This document shows positions 44,667 through 56,115 of a stretch of DNA of 64,000 nucleotides, in pieces. A program made the translations under genes and the position numbers. Within the stretch, counting starts at the first letter, position 1. Each line of letters starts with the position of its first letter. Origin of the DNA: Escarpia spicata (lineage: Eukaryota > Annelida > Polychaeta > Sabellida > Siboglinidae); assembly GCA_963995525.1 (NCBI GenBank), contig OZ023217.1, forward strand, positions 21,310,273-21,374,272, written 5' to 3'. The notes under the pieces are model-generated. The model was given only the letters and a program-made list of their open reading frames with translations. It ran no database searches and was not told the origin of the DNA.

Positions 44667-44980
44667 TTATAGCGACCGTCAGGTGCTGCTACCAAGCGTG
44701 CATACGTAGCTTGTTTATGTTTATAGGGACAACCATTCTGCAAGTGAACACGGACACGTGTAAATAAAATAAAGGACTGCTAGACCACAGCCTATATGCT
44801 GGTGTTTTAGTGATCGTTTATTGTAAGTAATAAAGTACAATACGACATGTATGTTGCGTTATGCTTAAACGTCTTTGTTACTACTCAAGTTTAAAGCTAG
44901 TCAGACGATCGTGTTCAGAGATACATGTTATCGTCAAGGTTTGACCCAACCACGAATACCACAATTAACCTCTTGTTTGT
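44667..44980 (+). mobile_element. Gypsy 3' LTR-like sequence after Tc1
   Basis: Restoring the Tc1 site gives a purine-rich GGTGAGGGA followed by TGTATTATAGCGACCG, which looks like a polypurine tract and LTR start (TG at 43276). Further on, AAATAAAATAAAGGACTGC resembles LTR polyadenylation signals. The right border is uncertain and no second LTR is present for comparison. Confidence 0.5.
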
Positions 44981-45059
44981 TACAATACAGAGGTGGTGTC
45001 AGTGTTATTTTAATGCTCTTTGACCACTACTAGTGGTGTAAACTATTAGGAATTAATTA

Positions 45060-45475
45060 GTCGTATGACCTTCCAATTTTTGCAAATAGAAAACAACTTG
45101 ATTCAGGATATGAAATAATGCTGTAATTGTATTCTTTCATGTAACAACAACTTGTAGTTGATTCAGGTTCTGAAATGATGCTGTAATTGTAATTGATTTT
45201 GTTCAAGTAACTACAATATGTACATAGCTGATTCAGGCTACGAAATAATGCCGTAATTGAATTTATTTATTTCATTATAACTACAACATGTACCCGATTG
45301 AAGTTCTGAGATAATACCGTAATTGTAATTAGGCCCACTTTCTGTCATGTAACTACACTATTTTATGTAGTTAATTGGGGTTCTAAAATGATACCGTAAG
45401 GGTAAAAGTTTACTTTCTGTCGTGTAACTGCAATATTTTATGTTGTTGGCATAGGTTCTAAAATGATGTCTGTCA
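45060..45475. repeat. Divergent 75-80 bp tandem repeat
   Basis: About five copies share TTGATTCAGGTTCTGAAATG, AT.CCGTAATTGTAATT and GTAACTACAA, with growing divergence towards the right end. Confidence 0.75.
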
Positions 45476-46241
45476 CTGATAACGTCACTATTCTGCTTCT
45501 GTTCATGTCTGATGCACACTGCCGTAGAAAAACGTTACGTGTGGTTTGCTATTGTTGCACAGTTGTACTGTTACTTCAGAAGAAAACCGTAAAGGCCAAA
45601 ACATATTTCGTGACTGATTTTATTTTGGTCTCGCAATTAGCCTTAGGTCGCCAGGTCCAACGCTACATTGTCTTGCTTCGTCGTTTGGAGTCCCGGATAG
45701 TGCGCATAGTTGACGACCTACCACTTTCACATGTAGCGCTTTCTGAGAGTGCACAATGATACACGGATGCAAACCGACATCCTATCGCTGGTGGATCAGC
45801 TACGTTCAGCCTCCAGGCATTTCGTGGGAGATAGAATCTATCACAGGGGGTCGTTCCGAGATGTACTCGTGCGGAGAAGGGTACATTTTGATGTCTCAGC
45901 GGGGTGCCTTTGGGGTTTTTATTGAGTGTTGGTTTAGGTGTATGTCTGTCTTATGAAACGTCGATACGTTTCGTTGATTAGCAGGCCCCTACAATATATA
46001 CGAACCTGCCTTAGAAAAAAAACAGACTACGGTCCTGTTTCTTACACGATGTCGTGACTTCAAATGGTTTTTAACAGGTCCGAACCCCCGCCCATTTTGA
46101 CCCAAACCATTCATTCATTCACTTTTTGTTATAGAGAATCAGGTGGGTAAAATAAATAATTTCGTCAACCCCATTGTTGATTATCTGTCTTACGGGGCCC
46201 GCTTTGCGCGTTGACCCCAACATCCAGGAGTATTTGGCGTA
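45476..46241. other. Probable 3' UTR or flank of the M8 peptidase gene
   Basis: No coding support on plus. On minus it follows the distal M8 stop. A minus-strand AATAAA lies near 45917, a possible polyadenylation signal. Confidence 0.35.
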
Positions 46242-46517
46242 TCAAGATGAAAAAAGAACATCAGCGAATGCCAAAACGAAACCGAAAGCGAGGACGACAG
46301 TTCTGATTGACGTAGTCAGCAGATCTCTTGTTGATCCGCAGCTTCGCGTACGCGGCTGCTCGGACGAGACCGGGCTCTCCAGATCCGTCGGCAGACATCG
46401 AGCTCGCCCCCGCTCGGCGACCGAGGCGGACGAACAGTTGTAGGCAGGCGGAATTTGCCGGGTACTAGCTCCTGCCGGGTCAGGCCGTGTAGGTGGACTA
46501 GTGGCGGGTGTGGTCCC
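46242..46517 (-). CDS. M8 candidate terminal exon, distal version
   Basis: The acceptor TTGTTACTGTCTTCCAG opens 91 codons in phase 0 to TGA 46244-46242. A Pro/Thr/Ser-rich stalk (GTTPATSPPTRPDPAGAST) with a few cysteines is followed by CGSTRDLLTTSIR and the tail TVVLAFGFVLAFADVLFSS. The tail shares FGFVL.FADVL with the proximal exon. The stalk is longer and GC-rich, unlike the flanks. Confidence 0.55.
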   Translation of the reverse strand, partial: GTTPATSPPTRPDPAGASTRQIPPAYNCSSASVAERGRARCLPTDLESPVSSEQPRTRSCGSTRDLLTTSIRTVVLAFGFVLAFADVLFSS

Positions 46518-47083
46518 CTGGAAGACAGTAACAATAATAATACATTTCTTATATAGCGCCCAATCCAAATAATTTTGCTGTGGCGCTGTACAATGGGTAT
46601 TTCAAATAAATTAATAACAAAACCATACATATTTTAAAATACTAATGTGCAATTACTACTAAATAAAATAAACTATCTTGTTTTTAAAATAAATAAACAT
46701 ATGTATATAAGCTATTACAATAATAACAATGCATTAATTATAGTAATAAAGTAATTAAACTTAATCTATGAAAAATTAATTAATGTTAAATTAATTTGTA
46801 AAAAGATGCGTCTTGAGTTTAATTTTAAAAATAATAAAGCAACACACGAAGGGCAGCAGTTATCACTATTACAGTAATTTGATTCTAAACTGACCATTTT
46901 ATTCCTGCTGTCATCATTTACGGCATTGCGTGTAGTGGTAAATCGACTGTAGCGCCAATTCGCCCACTGAATCAAAAGTACATAACTAAATATCTCCCTT
47001 ATTGTCGAAATCCATCGCCGATCAGTAAATCAGAGGCCAATGGTTCATGCGAATGAACATAGAAGGATGAGTGTAAACATCGG

Positions 47084-47115
<32 letters not shown>

Positions 47116-50100
47116 TGTGTGCTACTCTACTCTACGCAACTCACCTAAACTCAACTCTAGTCTACTCCAATCCACTCAATCCCCCTCTACTTCTACTCCA
47201 CTCCACTCTACTTCATATGTAACAATATCGAAATGCGAAAAATACAATACAACTGAAGACCTGTAGTCTGCAAAATATACATTTTGCAAACAACGAAAGA
47301 AGAAAAACATAGCTGTGGGACGGGAGACTCCAACTAAGATCAAAACTGAACGCTACCGTAGGAGCCACCCAGAAAAAATATTCATATATATTCTTAATGT
47401 ATCAAATCCTAACTTTTTTATAACAAAAAGATGATAATGTCCAACATTTTAAAAATTGTAATAGTCTTACTCTTACATAATACGCATGGTAGTTGTTTTA
47501 TTGATGCTTTCTAATGTGTTGTGTTCGCATGTGCGCATGTAGTCATGCAAACGACTATACAGATTTAGTAGTTGTATTTGTATTAACTGTATTACTCATT
47601 TATACTACATTAATTTAGTTGGCATAGGTAGCATTGTAGTATAATGCACCTGACGTATTTTTGTAACACAGTGTTTGGCATAACTTGAGCTTAATCTAAT
47701 AACTTAATTTAATCTACTGCAGTGGAATTTTGCCCATGCAATGGAACAATATTAGGCATTTGATGGTGTAAATAAATCACAAACGAAGACATTCTTGCAG
47801 TGAAAGGCATGCGATCACTCATCAGCTGTCTACATCATCGACGTGTAACTGGTTTGGACACGTCTTCTTTGGGGAGCTGCAGGGCAGGAACAGGCCAATA
47901 GGCAGACCACTTTTTCGCGTCAAATATGTAACATGTCAGAGCCAAATGGGTGTTTAGTCGCAACGTTGTGGAATTGAATTTTGTACGTTTTCGGATTTCG
48001 CAAATCACATGATTTAAAATGCTACCTCATTTGTTGAAATATCTTCAGTAGTTTTTATTTATTGCAAAAAATGATGGTAACTTTAAAAACGACATTTTGA
48101 GAAATGAAGTAATTTGGAATCATATTGCATGTCTTTTTAATTTTATGGGTTCGAAAATGCATGTATTTTATTAGTTTGAGATTATTTGTCGAGGAAAATA
48201 AACTGGACAATGAAAGCTTATAATGTACGCATTTGTGTCACAATCACAACCTTGATTGGACATGACCAAGATTCCTAGACAGACTTTTGGGCTCGTGTGG
48301 AGAATAGGCCTGTGCACCTTAATACCCGGTTGGTTCGCTGTGTCGGGTCACATCTGTTCCCAAACGAGACATGAAAGCTGCCTTGGACATATGAGGCAGG
48401 CAGGCCATGCTTCAAACGAGCCGTGGCGTCGACACTACAGCATGTAACAAAAACACGACTACGACATCGCAATAAGACTAATAATTGTCTCTTGAGACAA
48501 AGGTCGGCAACATTCATATTTTATTAAAGCGTTGCTTTTGAGTCCAACCAGCGTGACACATTTTCAAATAATTGTAACAGAATGAGATAACCTATCTTCC
48601 GGAAGAATTTTGTAATGAAATTCACGGAAAATTGATATATGCGAGATTTATTACGTGTAATGTCATATTTAATATTTTCAAATATCGTTAATCGAGACGC
48701 AGTCGTAGGCTTATAATTTGTATGCGGACGTACGTAGCATCTTATCAGAATGCTGAAACGAGGACATCGGCGAATGTCAAAACGAAACCGAAAGTGAGGA
48801 CGATGGTGCTGACGGACATCGCCGCCGGATATCCAGTGGATCCGCTGCGTGGAGACTCCTCTCGGCGTCCACAGTGAGTCGAAACTCCTTTGGCGGCAGA
48901 GTAACAGTCGTGCACCACCTGCGGAAGTCGCCGTAACTAGTTACTATACTTTTTGCTTCGACTAAATCTGCATCGTTAACGGGAAGAGTCACTCGGTATA
49001 TAATCCCGCGAATTCGTATTGTACAATTGGTTTTACGTAAAGGCGCACTGGCTCCGTATTTTAGTTTTCGCCCAGAAATGTATATTTAATAAATAACTCG
49101 AAAAAAAATGAAAATCTCCATTGATTAGATAGGTACGATTTAAACCACTCGCTCGGAACTTGCATGGTAAAAGATGGCGATACGCAGTGCTCTAGTTTGC
49201 TGATTTAGGCATCGAACAAAATTTGCTTTTCAGTTTGTCTCATGAATGAGTAGGTTTCTTTCTGTCTGTCATTAATGCATACATATATACTACATATTGA
49301 ATTATATGGCATGAAATAGAGCTCAGTGTTTCAGTTCCCCTTTAAACTCGTTCCCTCTGAGCGACAACGAATGAATGACGTAACGGGTTACAACTTTCGG
49401 TGGGTGTAGGACATGAGGCTGTTATTGATATAATATAACTATTCACCCATTGAAAAAGACACACGCACGCACGCGCGCACACACATGTATACAACACTGA
49501 CAAAATCGCTGGCAATCATACGTGTAACAATTTGACCTATTAGACTAATTAGAGTCTACGTCGTTATTATAATTGGCACCACGATGACGGGTTACGTAAC
49601 ATGAATTCTTGTATTGTCACGGTACCAGTGTACACAAAAATACTAGGTCCTACCCAAAAATATATAAATACCTTCTAGAGTGTTTTGAAATTAATTTGAT
49701 AACACATTAGTTAAAAAAGTAATATGTTGTAGCAAGGTTTGCGTTTCTAGAGACGAGTAAATGTTTTGAAATTGCTACACCGGACACAACTCTTGTAGAG
49801 TCAATCGCTCATGGATTGGGTGCGCATGCAATGCAGTCGTGTATTTGAACTGAGTGACGCGTTTTATCGACGCCGCAGACTCCTCAAGGGTGGTTGGAGG
49901 TGTAGGTGCTTTGTAGTGAGAATTCTTCGTTTGTGATTTTGTTATACTGTATGTGTCTTAACTTGTCTTACCTGGCATGTGTATACCCCTACACCAATAA
50001 GAACTATTAACTTATCTAAAATGTCAAGTGTAGATCCCTACACCAGTGAGCTCAACATAGGAAGTGACGGTATATCGGATGTCACGTGACTGTCCCTGGT

Positions 50101-53100
50101 GGTTTGATGTCAGAACCCAAATTATGCGTTTGACTAGTATTACGTTTCGCATTAGCAAACATATTTACATTAGAAAAAAACATTTATTATGTTTATTTCG
50201 GACGGCACACATATGTCGGCTCAACCTTTCTAGCATATCTTCTCGCTTAAAACAATTTTCCCTTTTGTTTGTGTCGTTAAGAAAACATTGAGGCTAGAAT
50301 TTCAAGGTTTAGCCTAGGTAATGGAATGTGCAAAACATTATATTTCCAGCGGTTATTCAAAAATGTCCCACATTCCCACGTTCAACACGGCTGACTTCAT
50401 GTTACAAATTACTGTGCTAGAGGAACAGACTGACCCCTTTAAATAGGCGTCGACACTTACACACGTATCCTCGTAGGAGGCGCACACGAGTGTTCCCTTT
50501 CGCTGGAAATAGCTGCTCACTGCATCGACTTTGAGCACCTTTCCCGGAGCGTCACAGTGATACGACTTGTTCGCAATGTGCACGTAGTAACTCTCCGACG
50601 ATTTGTTGCACGTATACTGCGACAGGAAGACGAACAACATGACTGACAACGACTATACAGAAACACCCAGTCTCGTGTAGCCACATTAGCTAGATGTACG
50701 TAGGACGTTCAAAACACCCACCCCGTTTAAAACACTAGCGGTTTTGACAGTAAGTTGAAAACACTGTTGTCGTGTTGAAAACAAGTCTAGATTCTAGCAA
50801 TTGAACCTAGGCCTGGCCTACCTAAATCACATATGGAAAGTTAACATTTACAAATAGAAATCGGTGAAATTTTATTGCGTGTTTGTGCGACAAAAACGAT
50901 CCAGATTTTATGACAAAAATAATCAGTTTTGAAATTCGATCTGTACTGAGACTGAGTGTTTTTAATTTCAGTTGAACACAAGTGTTTTGAACAGGTTAAA
51001 ACACTAATATGTTTTCGAGGGTGGGTGTTTTGTGCTTACTACATCGGTTTGGTGAACCGAAAAGAGAGTTCCTTTTAGAAGCATGACTTGGCTATAATTG
51101 CCAGAGGAAATCACTTAATTTCGTCGACATAACCGAGTTTCCTATAGTTGTTTCTAGCGCTCGGCGACGTTCTTTAACAAACCAGTTTTAATTATATATA
51201 TTTTGTTTAGAATTTGACGGTCTTATTAAGTATCTTTCAACTAGTCAGCCTGTTTCAGAACATTATCGCCAAACCGACCTTTCTATAGTGGCAGGGTGCT
51301 TGTCGTCGTCAGTGGTTTGTGGCCGACATTAACGTGATCTCCGAGTCACTGGGGATACGCAGCCCCCAATGTTGAGGGCTGGCTAGGGTGTTATACCAAA
51401 TGTATATACCTGTATACCATGACTATTACGGGTCTTGAACTAAAAACTCTAGTAACCATGGTATGCTGTAGATCAAAAACATTCATTTCGCATATCCAAA
51501 CCGTATGGTAAACACAGAAAGGACAGAAAGTAGACAACAAAAGGAAAAATGAGAAATACACAGGAGCGAGGAAAAAGATTGATTTCTACCATCAATAAAT
51601 CCGCCCTTACAGACCATGCGACAACTGAAAACCACATCTTAGACTGAGAGGGAGCGAAAATTGTAGACAAGGAACCCAACCGAAGAATCCGGCACATCAA
51701 GGAAGCCATCTCGACCAATCAACAGAGACGAGGGCAATTACGAACTGCCACACGTGTACGATGACGTCATTCTGCGTCATCGGTACTGAAGAAGTCAACG
51801 TGATACGTTAGACGAAAGCCTTTACTAGATCAAATACAGTTTGGATATGCAAAATGAAAGTTTTTGATTTCAAAAAGAACTATCCTGAAGAATGTTCAGT
51901 AAATCTAGTATTGCGTGTACAACTAATGCTATGATACACTGATGAAAGCAAATTAATACCATACAGGATGTACTTTCAAGCAGATTATTCTAGTTGACAG
52001 GCAATAACGTTGTGCACATGACGCCCAATGCTGATATCTTCAGTGACCTGATCATGAATTTAGCTTGCGGTGTTCAACACCCTGAAATAATGGCAACACA
52101 TAATATACCAGTTTAATCACCGAAGTACTTGCTTAATTATGATTTAGGTTAGTTACGTCGGCAGCTCTCGCTGGCACAATGCTATTCGAATAATAAGTTT
52201 AGCATCTGCTACCAAGTCATGCGAACTGGACCCGCTGCCAACGTCACTCCTCCAACAGAACATTGAAGCGCTGTGTCCGGTTATTACACACATAATTAAT
52301 GCGTCGCTCTCCACTGCTATAGTCCGACAGTCTATGAAGACGAAGCACGTCATTCTAACGCGTGTACTGAAAAAAACGAGGTGCTTATGTGAATGTGCTG
52401 CCTAACGTCCGCCCAATATCGAACATTTCGTTTGTGCCGAAGACAGTGGAGCGCTTCGTCTCAAGACAACTGCAACGCTCCCTGAACGAGAATGGCATAC
52501 TGGGCGTCTACCAGAGTGCCTACCGACCACGCCTCAGTGCGGAGACAGCACTCTTACGCAATCACAGTGATGTGGCGCAAGCGTGGTTGGCGTCATATGG
52601 TCGTACCTCTGCCGTGCGTGTCGGGAAAGAAATGTTTGAGTGTACCGTGATGAGATCCTGAGTGCCACAGGGGTCGGTTCTTGGGCCGGTGCTCTTCAAC
52701 GCCTACATTGTGCCTCTAACGAATTTACTCAACCGAGACGACGTACAACACCATCTGTACGCCGATGAAACGTTATACGTCGATTTTCCATCGTTTGAGT
52801 ATACAAAATGCTCTCATCAGAATGGAGGCCTGTATCAGTGAAGTTAAAACGTGGCTCTATGACAACGGACTGGTTCTCAACGAGAGCAAAACGGAAGCAT
52901 TTGTTATAAGTTCATCGAGCTTGCGCAGACCAATACTCATTGATCATGTCGACATATGCGGACAATATGTAGCGACATCGACCATCGTCCGTGACCTTGG
53001 TGTTGCAATTGTTGCTGATTTATCGATGGCGACGCAGGTGGCAAATGTATATCGAAGTGCTTACTACCATCTCTCGAGAATTGCTCGTGTACGAGAGGCA

Positions 53101-53820
53101 GTGACGACCAGTGTCTGCAAATGTCTTGTCCATGCACTTGTGACATCCATAATTGATTATGGAAATGCGATGCTGTTTGGTATACCTGACCGTCTGCTGC
53201 ACCGTTTAGAGAGAGTCCTCGTGTTGTGATGCAACTTCGACGAAGTGACCGGCGATCTATCACTGGCGTCCTACACCACTTACACTGGCTCCCAGTGAGA
53301 AAGCGCATCGAGTACAAGTTACTAATGGTTGTACACACGGCACTGTATGCAGGCACGCCACTGTATCTCGCGTCACTGTTACATCGTCACTCACCACGCA
53401 GGACCCTACCTACCCCTACAGGTGGTGGTCTGCTTCTGGACGTTCCACGCGTGAACCTAGAACGTTATGGTCGTCGGGCGTTTGCATGTGCTGGGCCGAC
53501 ATTGTGGAACTCTCTGCCTCTGGAATTACGCGCGTTTGAGAACACTAGGCAGTTTGGAAAATTATTGAAGACATTTCTGTTTTCAAACTAATAAAATCAC
53601 ACATCGTTTAACCTTTGTATTATTCATGCATATGGTTTTAATGAATTTTTAGTCTTAGTTATCTCAGAATCACATTTTAGTATCAAATCAACTTATTTAA
53701 TGTAATTTAGTTTTTTTTATCCAGTATGTTCAGCTGTTCAGTACTTTTGCTAATCGTTTATTTTATCAATGCATTTACCCGTAATTTTACTATACATAGG
53801 TTTATCTATATAATATTATA

Positions 53821-53892
<72 letters not shown>

Positions 53893-54540
53893 CATATATA
53901 TATATATACATTATATACTATAATTTTGCTTCCTAACTTTATTTATTGTTGTTATTTAACTCTCTTTTTTATGCTTCTTAGATGATTGCAGATTTTTAAA
54001 CACCCGTGAACGGGTCATTAATCCCGGATTTTATGGTGTGTAAATAAAGTTTATTATTATTAGTAGTATCTTGTACCTGACCAAAATTGGTTTTACACGG
54101 AAGATGCGCAAAAGGGTCTACATATATATATATATATATGTATACTTCTTCTAGCTGCGCACAAAACTGGTAGGATTGGGGTTAATTAAGAGTAGGATTT
54201 AGGGTTATGGTCGGGGTTGTGCGAGGAATAACATGAGCAATTAATACTACGATGCTTGTGCACGTAGTATTTCTTCTTCTGTGCCATTGATCATTTAAAA
54301 CTATTTACAAACATTTAACTGTGTTCCTATTTGTATATAGAAAAGAATGCGAATCTGATAACTGTTGTCAGCATCAGTACACCTCTACGTCATTTCCGGT
54401 ACAATTTCTCACCGAGTAGCAGCCGCAGCCGTAGTTTGTTTGCTTGTCTGCTGGTTCAAACGGGTCACGCCATTTCTCGCCATGCTTGAAGCAGCGGGAC
54501 TTGTTTCCCCACACCTCCATATAGTTATTGATTCGAGGCG
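46242..54540 (-). CDS. Leishmanolysin-like (M8) metallopeptidase, 3' part of gene
   Basis: Leishmanolysins are surface zinc metallopeptidases, often GPI-anchored. Two exons fit the C-terminal cysteine-rich part: 54540-54413 (INNYMEVWGNKSRCFKHGEK ending GCGCYS) and 50616-50461 (YTCNKSSESYYVHIANKSYH, CDAPGKVLKV, GTLVCASYEDTC). Their phase-0 join gives GCGCYSYTCNKSS, the family's GCY..C pattern. The M8 catalytic HEXXH exon is not in the window. The first exon here enters in phase 1, so more exons lie upstream. After EDTC a GTAAGT donor leads to two alternative phase-0 last exons, 48918-48745 and 46517-46242. Each ends in a related hydrophobic tail, as expected for a GPI-attachment signal. The introns hold L2-like, Penelope and Kolobok-like fragments. 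Family call is from motif layout; a search should confirm it. Confidence 0.75.
46520..46835 (-). mobile_element. LINE 3' end with (ATT)n tail, next to an M8 acceptor
   Basis: The minus strand ends an RT-like C-terminus FKIKLKTHLFTN, followed by an AT-rich 3' UTR and ATTGGGCGCTATATAAGAAA plus ATT repeats. This is the usual 3' shape of L2/Crack-type LINEs. The tail ends within about 10 nt of the distal M8 exon acceptor. Confidence 0.6.
46985..47128. repeat. Dispersed repeat copy 2 and (GCGT)n microsatellite
   Basis: 47006-47077 shares TCAGAGGCCAATGGT and flanks with 7247-7315. It runs into about nine GCGT repeats (47081-47118) and then a CT/CA-rich low-complexity stretch to about 47215. Confidence 0.65.
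47216..48740. other. M8 terminal intron or flank; weak RTE-like trace
   Basis: At 47860-47960 plus reads WFGHVFFGELQGRNRPIGRP, resembling the LFGEL..G.R..GRP signature near the C-terminus of RTE-type LINEs. It is too short to be sure. The rest is AT-rich without features. Confidence 0.3.
48745..48918 (-). CDS. M8 candidate terminal exon, proximal version
   Basis: The acceptor is GCGACTTCCGCAG. 57 codons in phase 0 to TGA 48747-48745: VVHDCYSAAKGVSTHCGRRE, then SGSTGYPAAM and the hydrophobic tail VSTIVLTFGFVLTFADVLV. A short hydrophobic C-terminus after small residues is the form of a GPI signal. A minus AATAAA at 48525-48520 could end the transcript. Related to the distal exon at 46242-46517. 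Confidence 0.55.
   Translation of the reverse strand: MVHDCYSAAKGVSTHCGRREESPRSGSTGYPAAMSVSTIVLTFGFVLTFADVLVSAF
49060..49341 (+). mobile_element. Second Kolobok-like 3' terminus
   Basis: Matches 35760-36034 in order: TTGATTAGATAGG, AACCACTCGCT.GGAAC, AAGATGGCGATACGCAGTGC, TTTAGGCATCGAACAAAAT, ending CAGTTCCCCT before TTAA at 49342-49345. No left end was found, so this is a truncated copy or solo end within an M8 intron. Confidence 0.8.
49342..50460. other. M8 intron, no further feature
   Basis: Contains a short (AC)n/(GC) stretch near 49460-49485. No exon is supported. Confidence 0.4.
50461..50616 (-). CDS. M8 peptidase exon, C-terminal Cys motif
   Basis: 156 nt between TTCGTCTTCCTGTCGCAG and ACGTGT|GTAAGT, exactly 52 codons. 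The pattern Y.C...APG..L...........GTL.C...ED.C matches the end of M8 peptidases. The open frame that runs on to a stop at 50353 ignores the consensus donor and is not favoured. Confidence 0.78.
50617..51479. other. M8 intron, no feature recognised
   Basis: Plain sequence. The string AAAACACT recurs several times around 50720-51030 without a regular period. Confidence 0.4.
51480..51850 (+). mobile_element. Penelope-like element, C-terminal fragment
   Basis: Plus reads STINKSALTDHATTENHILD, then KIVDKEPNRRIRHIKEAI, and after frameshifts RDEG.YELPHVYDDVI-like residues. This is the end of the Penelope endonuclease region. It shares the STINKS.LTDHATT.NHI block with the fragment at 19758-20225. 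A stop (TGA at 51645) and frameshifts make it inactive. Confidence 0.75.
52190..54062 (+). mobile_element. L2-like LINE, broken, with 3' UTR
   Basis: RT fragments: ELDPLPTSLLQQNIEALCPV, VRPISNISFVPKTVERFVSR, VPQGSVLGPVLFNAYIVPLT, HLYADETLYVDFPSF, DNGLVLNESKTEAFVISSSS, DYGNAMLFGIPDRLLHRLER, LHWLPVRKRIEYKLLMVVHT and LWNSLPLELR. The catalytic YADD reads YADE, and the palm segment with the first Asp is deleted around 52590. Stops lie near 52660 and 53228. The 3' UTR holds an AT microsatellite and ends AAATAAAGTTTATTATTATT. It sits in an M8 intron, antisense to the gene. Confidence 0.9.
53805..53915. repeat. (TA)n/(ACATAT)n microsatellite
   Basis: TATATA runs broken at intervals by ACATAT, inside the 3' UTR of the LINE. 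Produces a spurious Tyr-Ile frame. Confidence 0.9.
54413..54540 (-). CDS. M8 peptidase exon, Cys-rich domain
   Basis: 128 nt between TTCTCTCTCTCGTAG and TACTCG|GTGAGA. Encodes MEVWGNKSRCFKHGEKWRD and on to NYGCGCYS. EVWG..S.CF.HG is a conserved block of leishmanolysin C-terminal regions. Phase 1 in, phase 0 out. Confidence 0.78.
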
Positions 54541-55430
54541 CTACGAGAGAGAGAACACATTTGTTCATCTGGGTTACAACACAAACAATTTAATTTAAAG
54601 TGAAACAAAATATAACTTTTTGTATTACGCACCTTAAAGAGTTTCTTCAAACTTACCATTTGCAACCAATCACATTCTAGCGTTAATGGCGTAGTTAGAA
54701 TGTGTTCTCATTCTACTGACATCTCTGATAACATGGAGGCTGACATCTTGCTGATGATGGGACGACTTGGCCAATAGCAACAAATAAACGAGTAACGCGT
54801 TATTTTTATTGCGGGGCTCCCAGCAAGCTACCAATTCGTTATCGACCTGGTTCACTTGTCAACACACGTTGTAGCGTACGGTTCGTTGGACTTAAACAAG
54901 GTCGATATGCAATAACAAAACGATATTTTGTAATATGCTAAACTGTTCCGCATGCGGTTGTAGCAATACTTACGTTTTCTTATTTTGATTGGTGTCACGT
55001 CCGCGTGAACAAAAGCTAAGAAATGCTGGAGTTAAGTTAGAACAGTCACAGAATGAAATACATTACACAATTAAGAGTTTAGAAGAAAGCTGAATAATAA
55101 GCGTCCACGGCATGCTAGTCGCGTGAACGATAATATTGTACTTTGATTAATGTGGCCTGGAATTACCGTTGTGAGCTCTCCAGAAATTCAGACTGTGTTA
55201 TGATAACCCCATTGACATTGCAAGACTTAATATGTTTTATGTTAAATGAATAACAAGTTGTTTAATGTAGCAGAACGCTATCCGTCGGATTGGTGAAAAA
55301 CAGTACACACAGATTTGGTGACGTAGTTTTCTGGCCAACAATGGCATGGTCCATGAAATTCGGTAGCTGTGTGTTAACATTCTTCTAATTAACAACTGGC
55401 GAAAAAATGTGATTGTAGTTGCAAATAGTA
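54541..55430. other. M8 intron or 5' flank, no feature recognised
   Basis: No further M8 exon could be found upstream of 54540 with matching phase. The sequence is AT-rich and unique. Confidence 0.4.
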
Positions 55431-55439
55431 AGTTTGTGT

Positions 55440-55790
<351 letters not shown>

Positions 55791-55793
55791 GGA

Positions 55794-55823
55794 GGGGGGC
55801 AGACATATGGTTCTGCCCCCCCC
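55794..55823. other. G/C-run hairpin
   Basis: GGGGGGCAGA and TCTGCCCCCC flank the loop CATATGGT, an inverted repeat with a 10-bp stem. The right arm runs into a longer C run. Confidence 0.7.
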
Positions 55824-56019
55824 CCCCCATTAAATGTGAATGTGAATGTTTGTTTTTGTGGCGAGCGTCAATGACGGGTGGAAATCTAAATTTTATGAGA
55901 CGATTAATGTGTATGTTTGTCGACTGTGAAAGGTTTGTGCAATTGGAGATCAGTCGTGGTTTTCTGAGCCCCCCCCCCCCCCGTCCCAGTAATAGGACCG
56001 CGGCGGCGAAAATGTTTTC

Positions 56020-56025
56020 CAAAAA

Positions 56026-56057
<32 letters not shown>

Positions 56058-56082
56058 ACGCACACGCACACGCACACGCACA

Positions 56083-56113
<31 letters not shown>

Positions 56114-56115
56114 TA
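56020..56115. repeat. (CA)n with embedded (CACACG)n block
   Basis: CA repeats flank a core of GCACAC repeats at about 56047-56090. A 15-nt C run precedes it at 55969-55983. Confidence 0.95.

Larger units (their letters stand above)
39775..44980 (+). mobile_element. Decayed Ty3/gypsy retrotransposon (K02A2.6-like), 5' truncated
   Basis: Gag, protease, RT, RNase H and integrase remnants follow in canonical Ty3/gypsy order on plus, and a 3' LTR-like end follows. No 5' LTR or primer-binding site is visible, and gag starts abruptly. Many stops and frameshifts and at least one deletion in the RT palm make it inactive. A Tc1 element sits at 43280-44664. No envelope gene is seen. Confidence 0.9.

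Noticed and set aside
46174..46443. 89-codon basic frame on plus
   Set aside because: Antisense shadow of the distal M8 exon.
48777..48992. 71-codon frame on minus
   Set aside because: Different frame from the phase-consistent M8 terminal exon over the same DNA.
50353..50649. 98-codon frame with a signal-peptide-like start on minus
   Set aside because: The hydrophobic start is the pyrimidine tract before an acceptor, and the end reads past a consensus GTAAGT donor. The internal exon 50616-50461 is the better reading.
53726..53923. Tyr-Ile repeat frame
   Set aside because: AT microsatellite inside a LINE 3' UTR.
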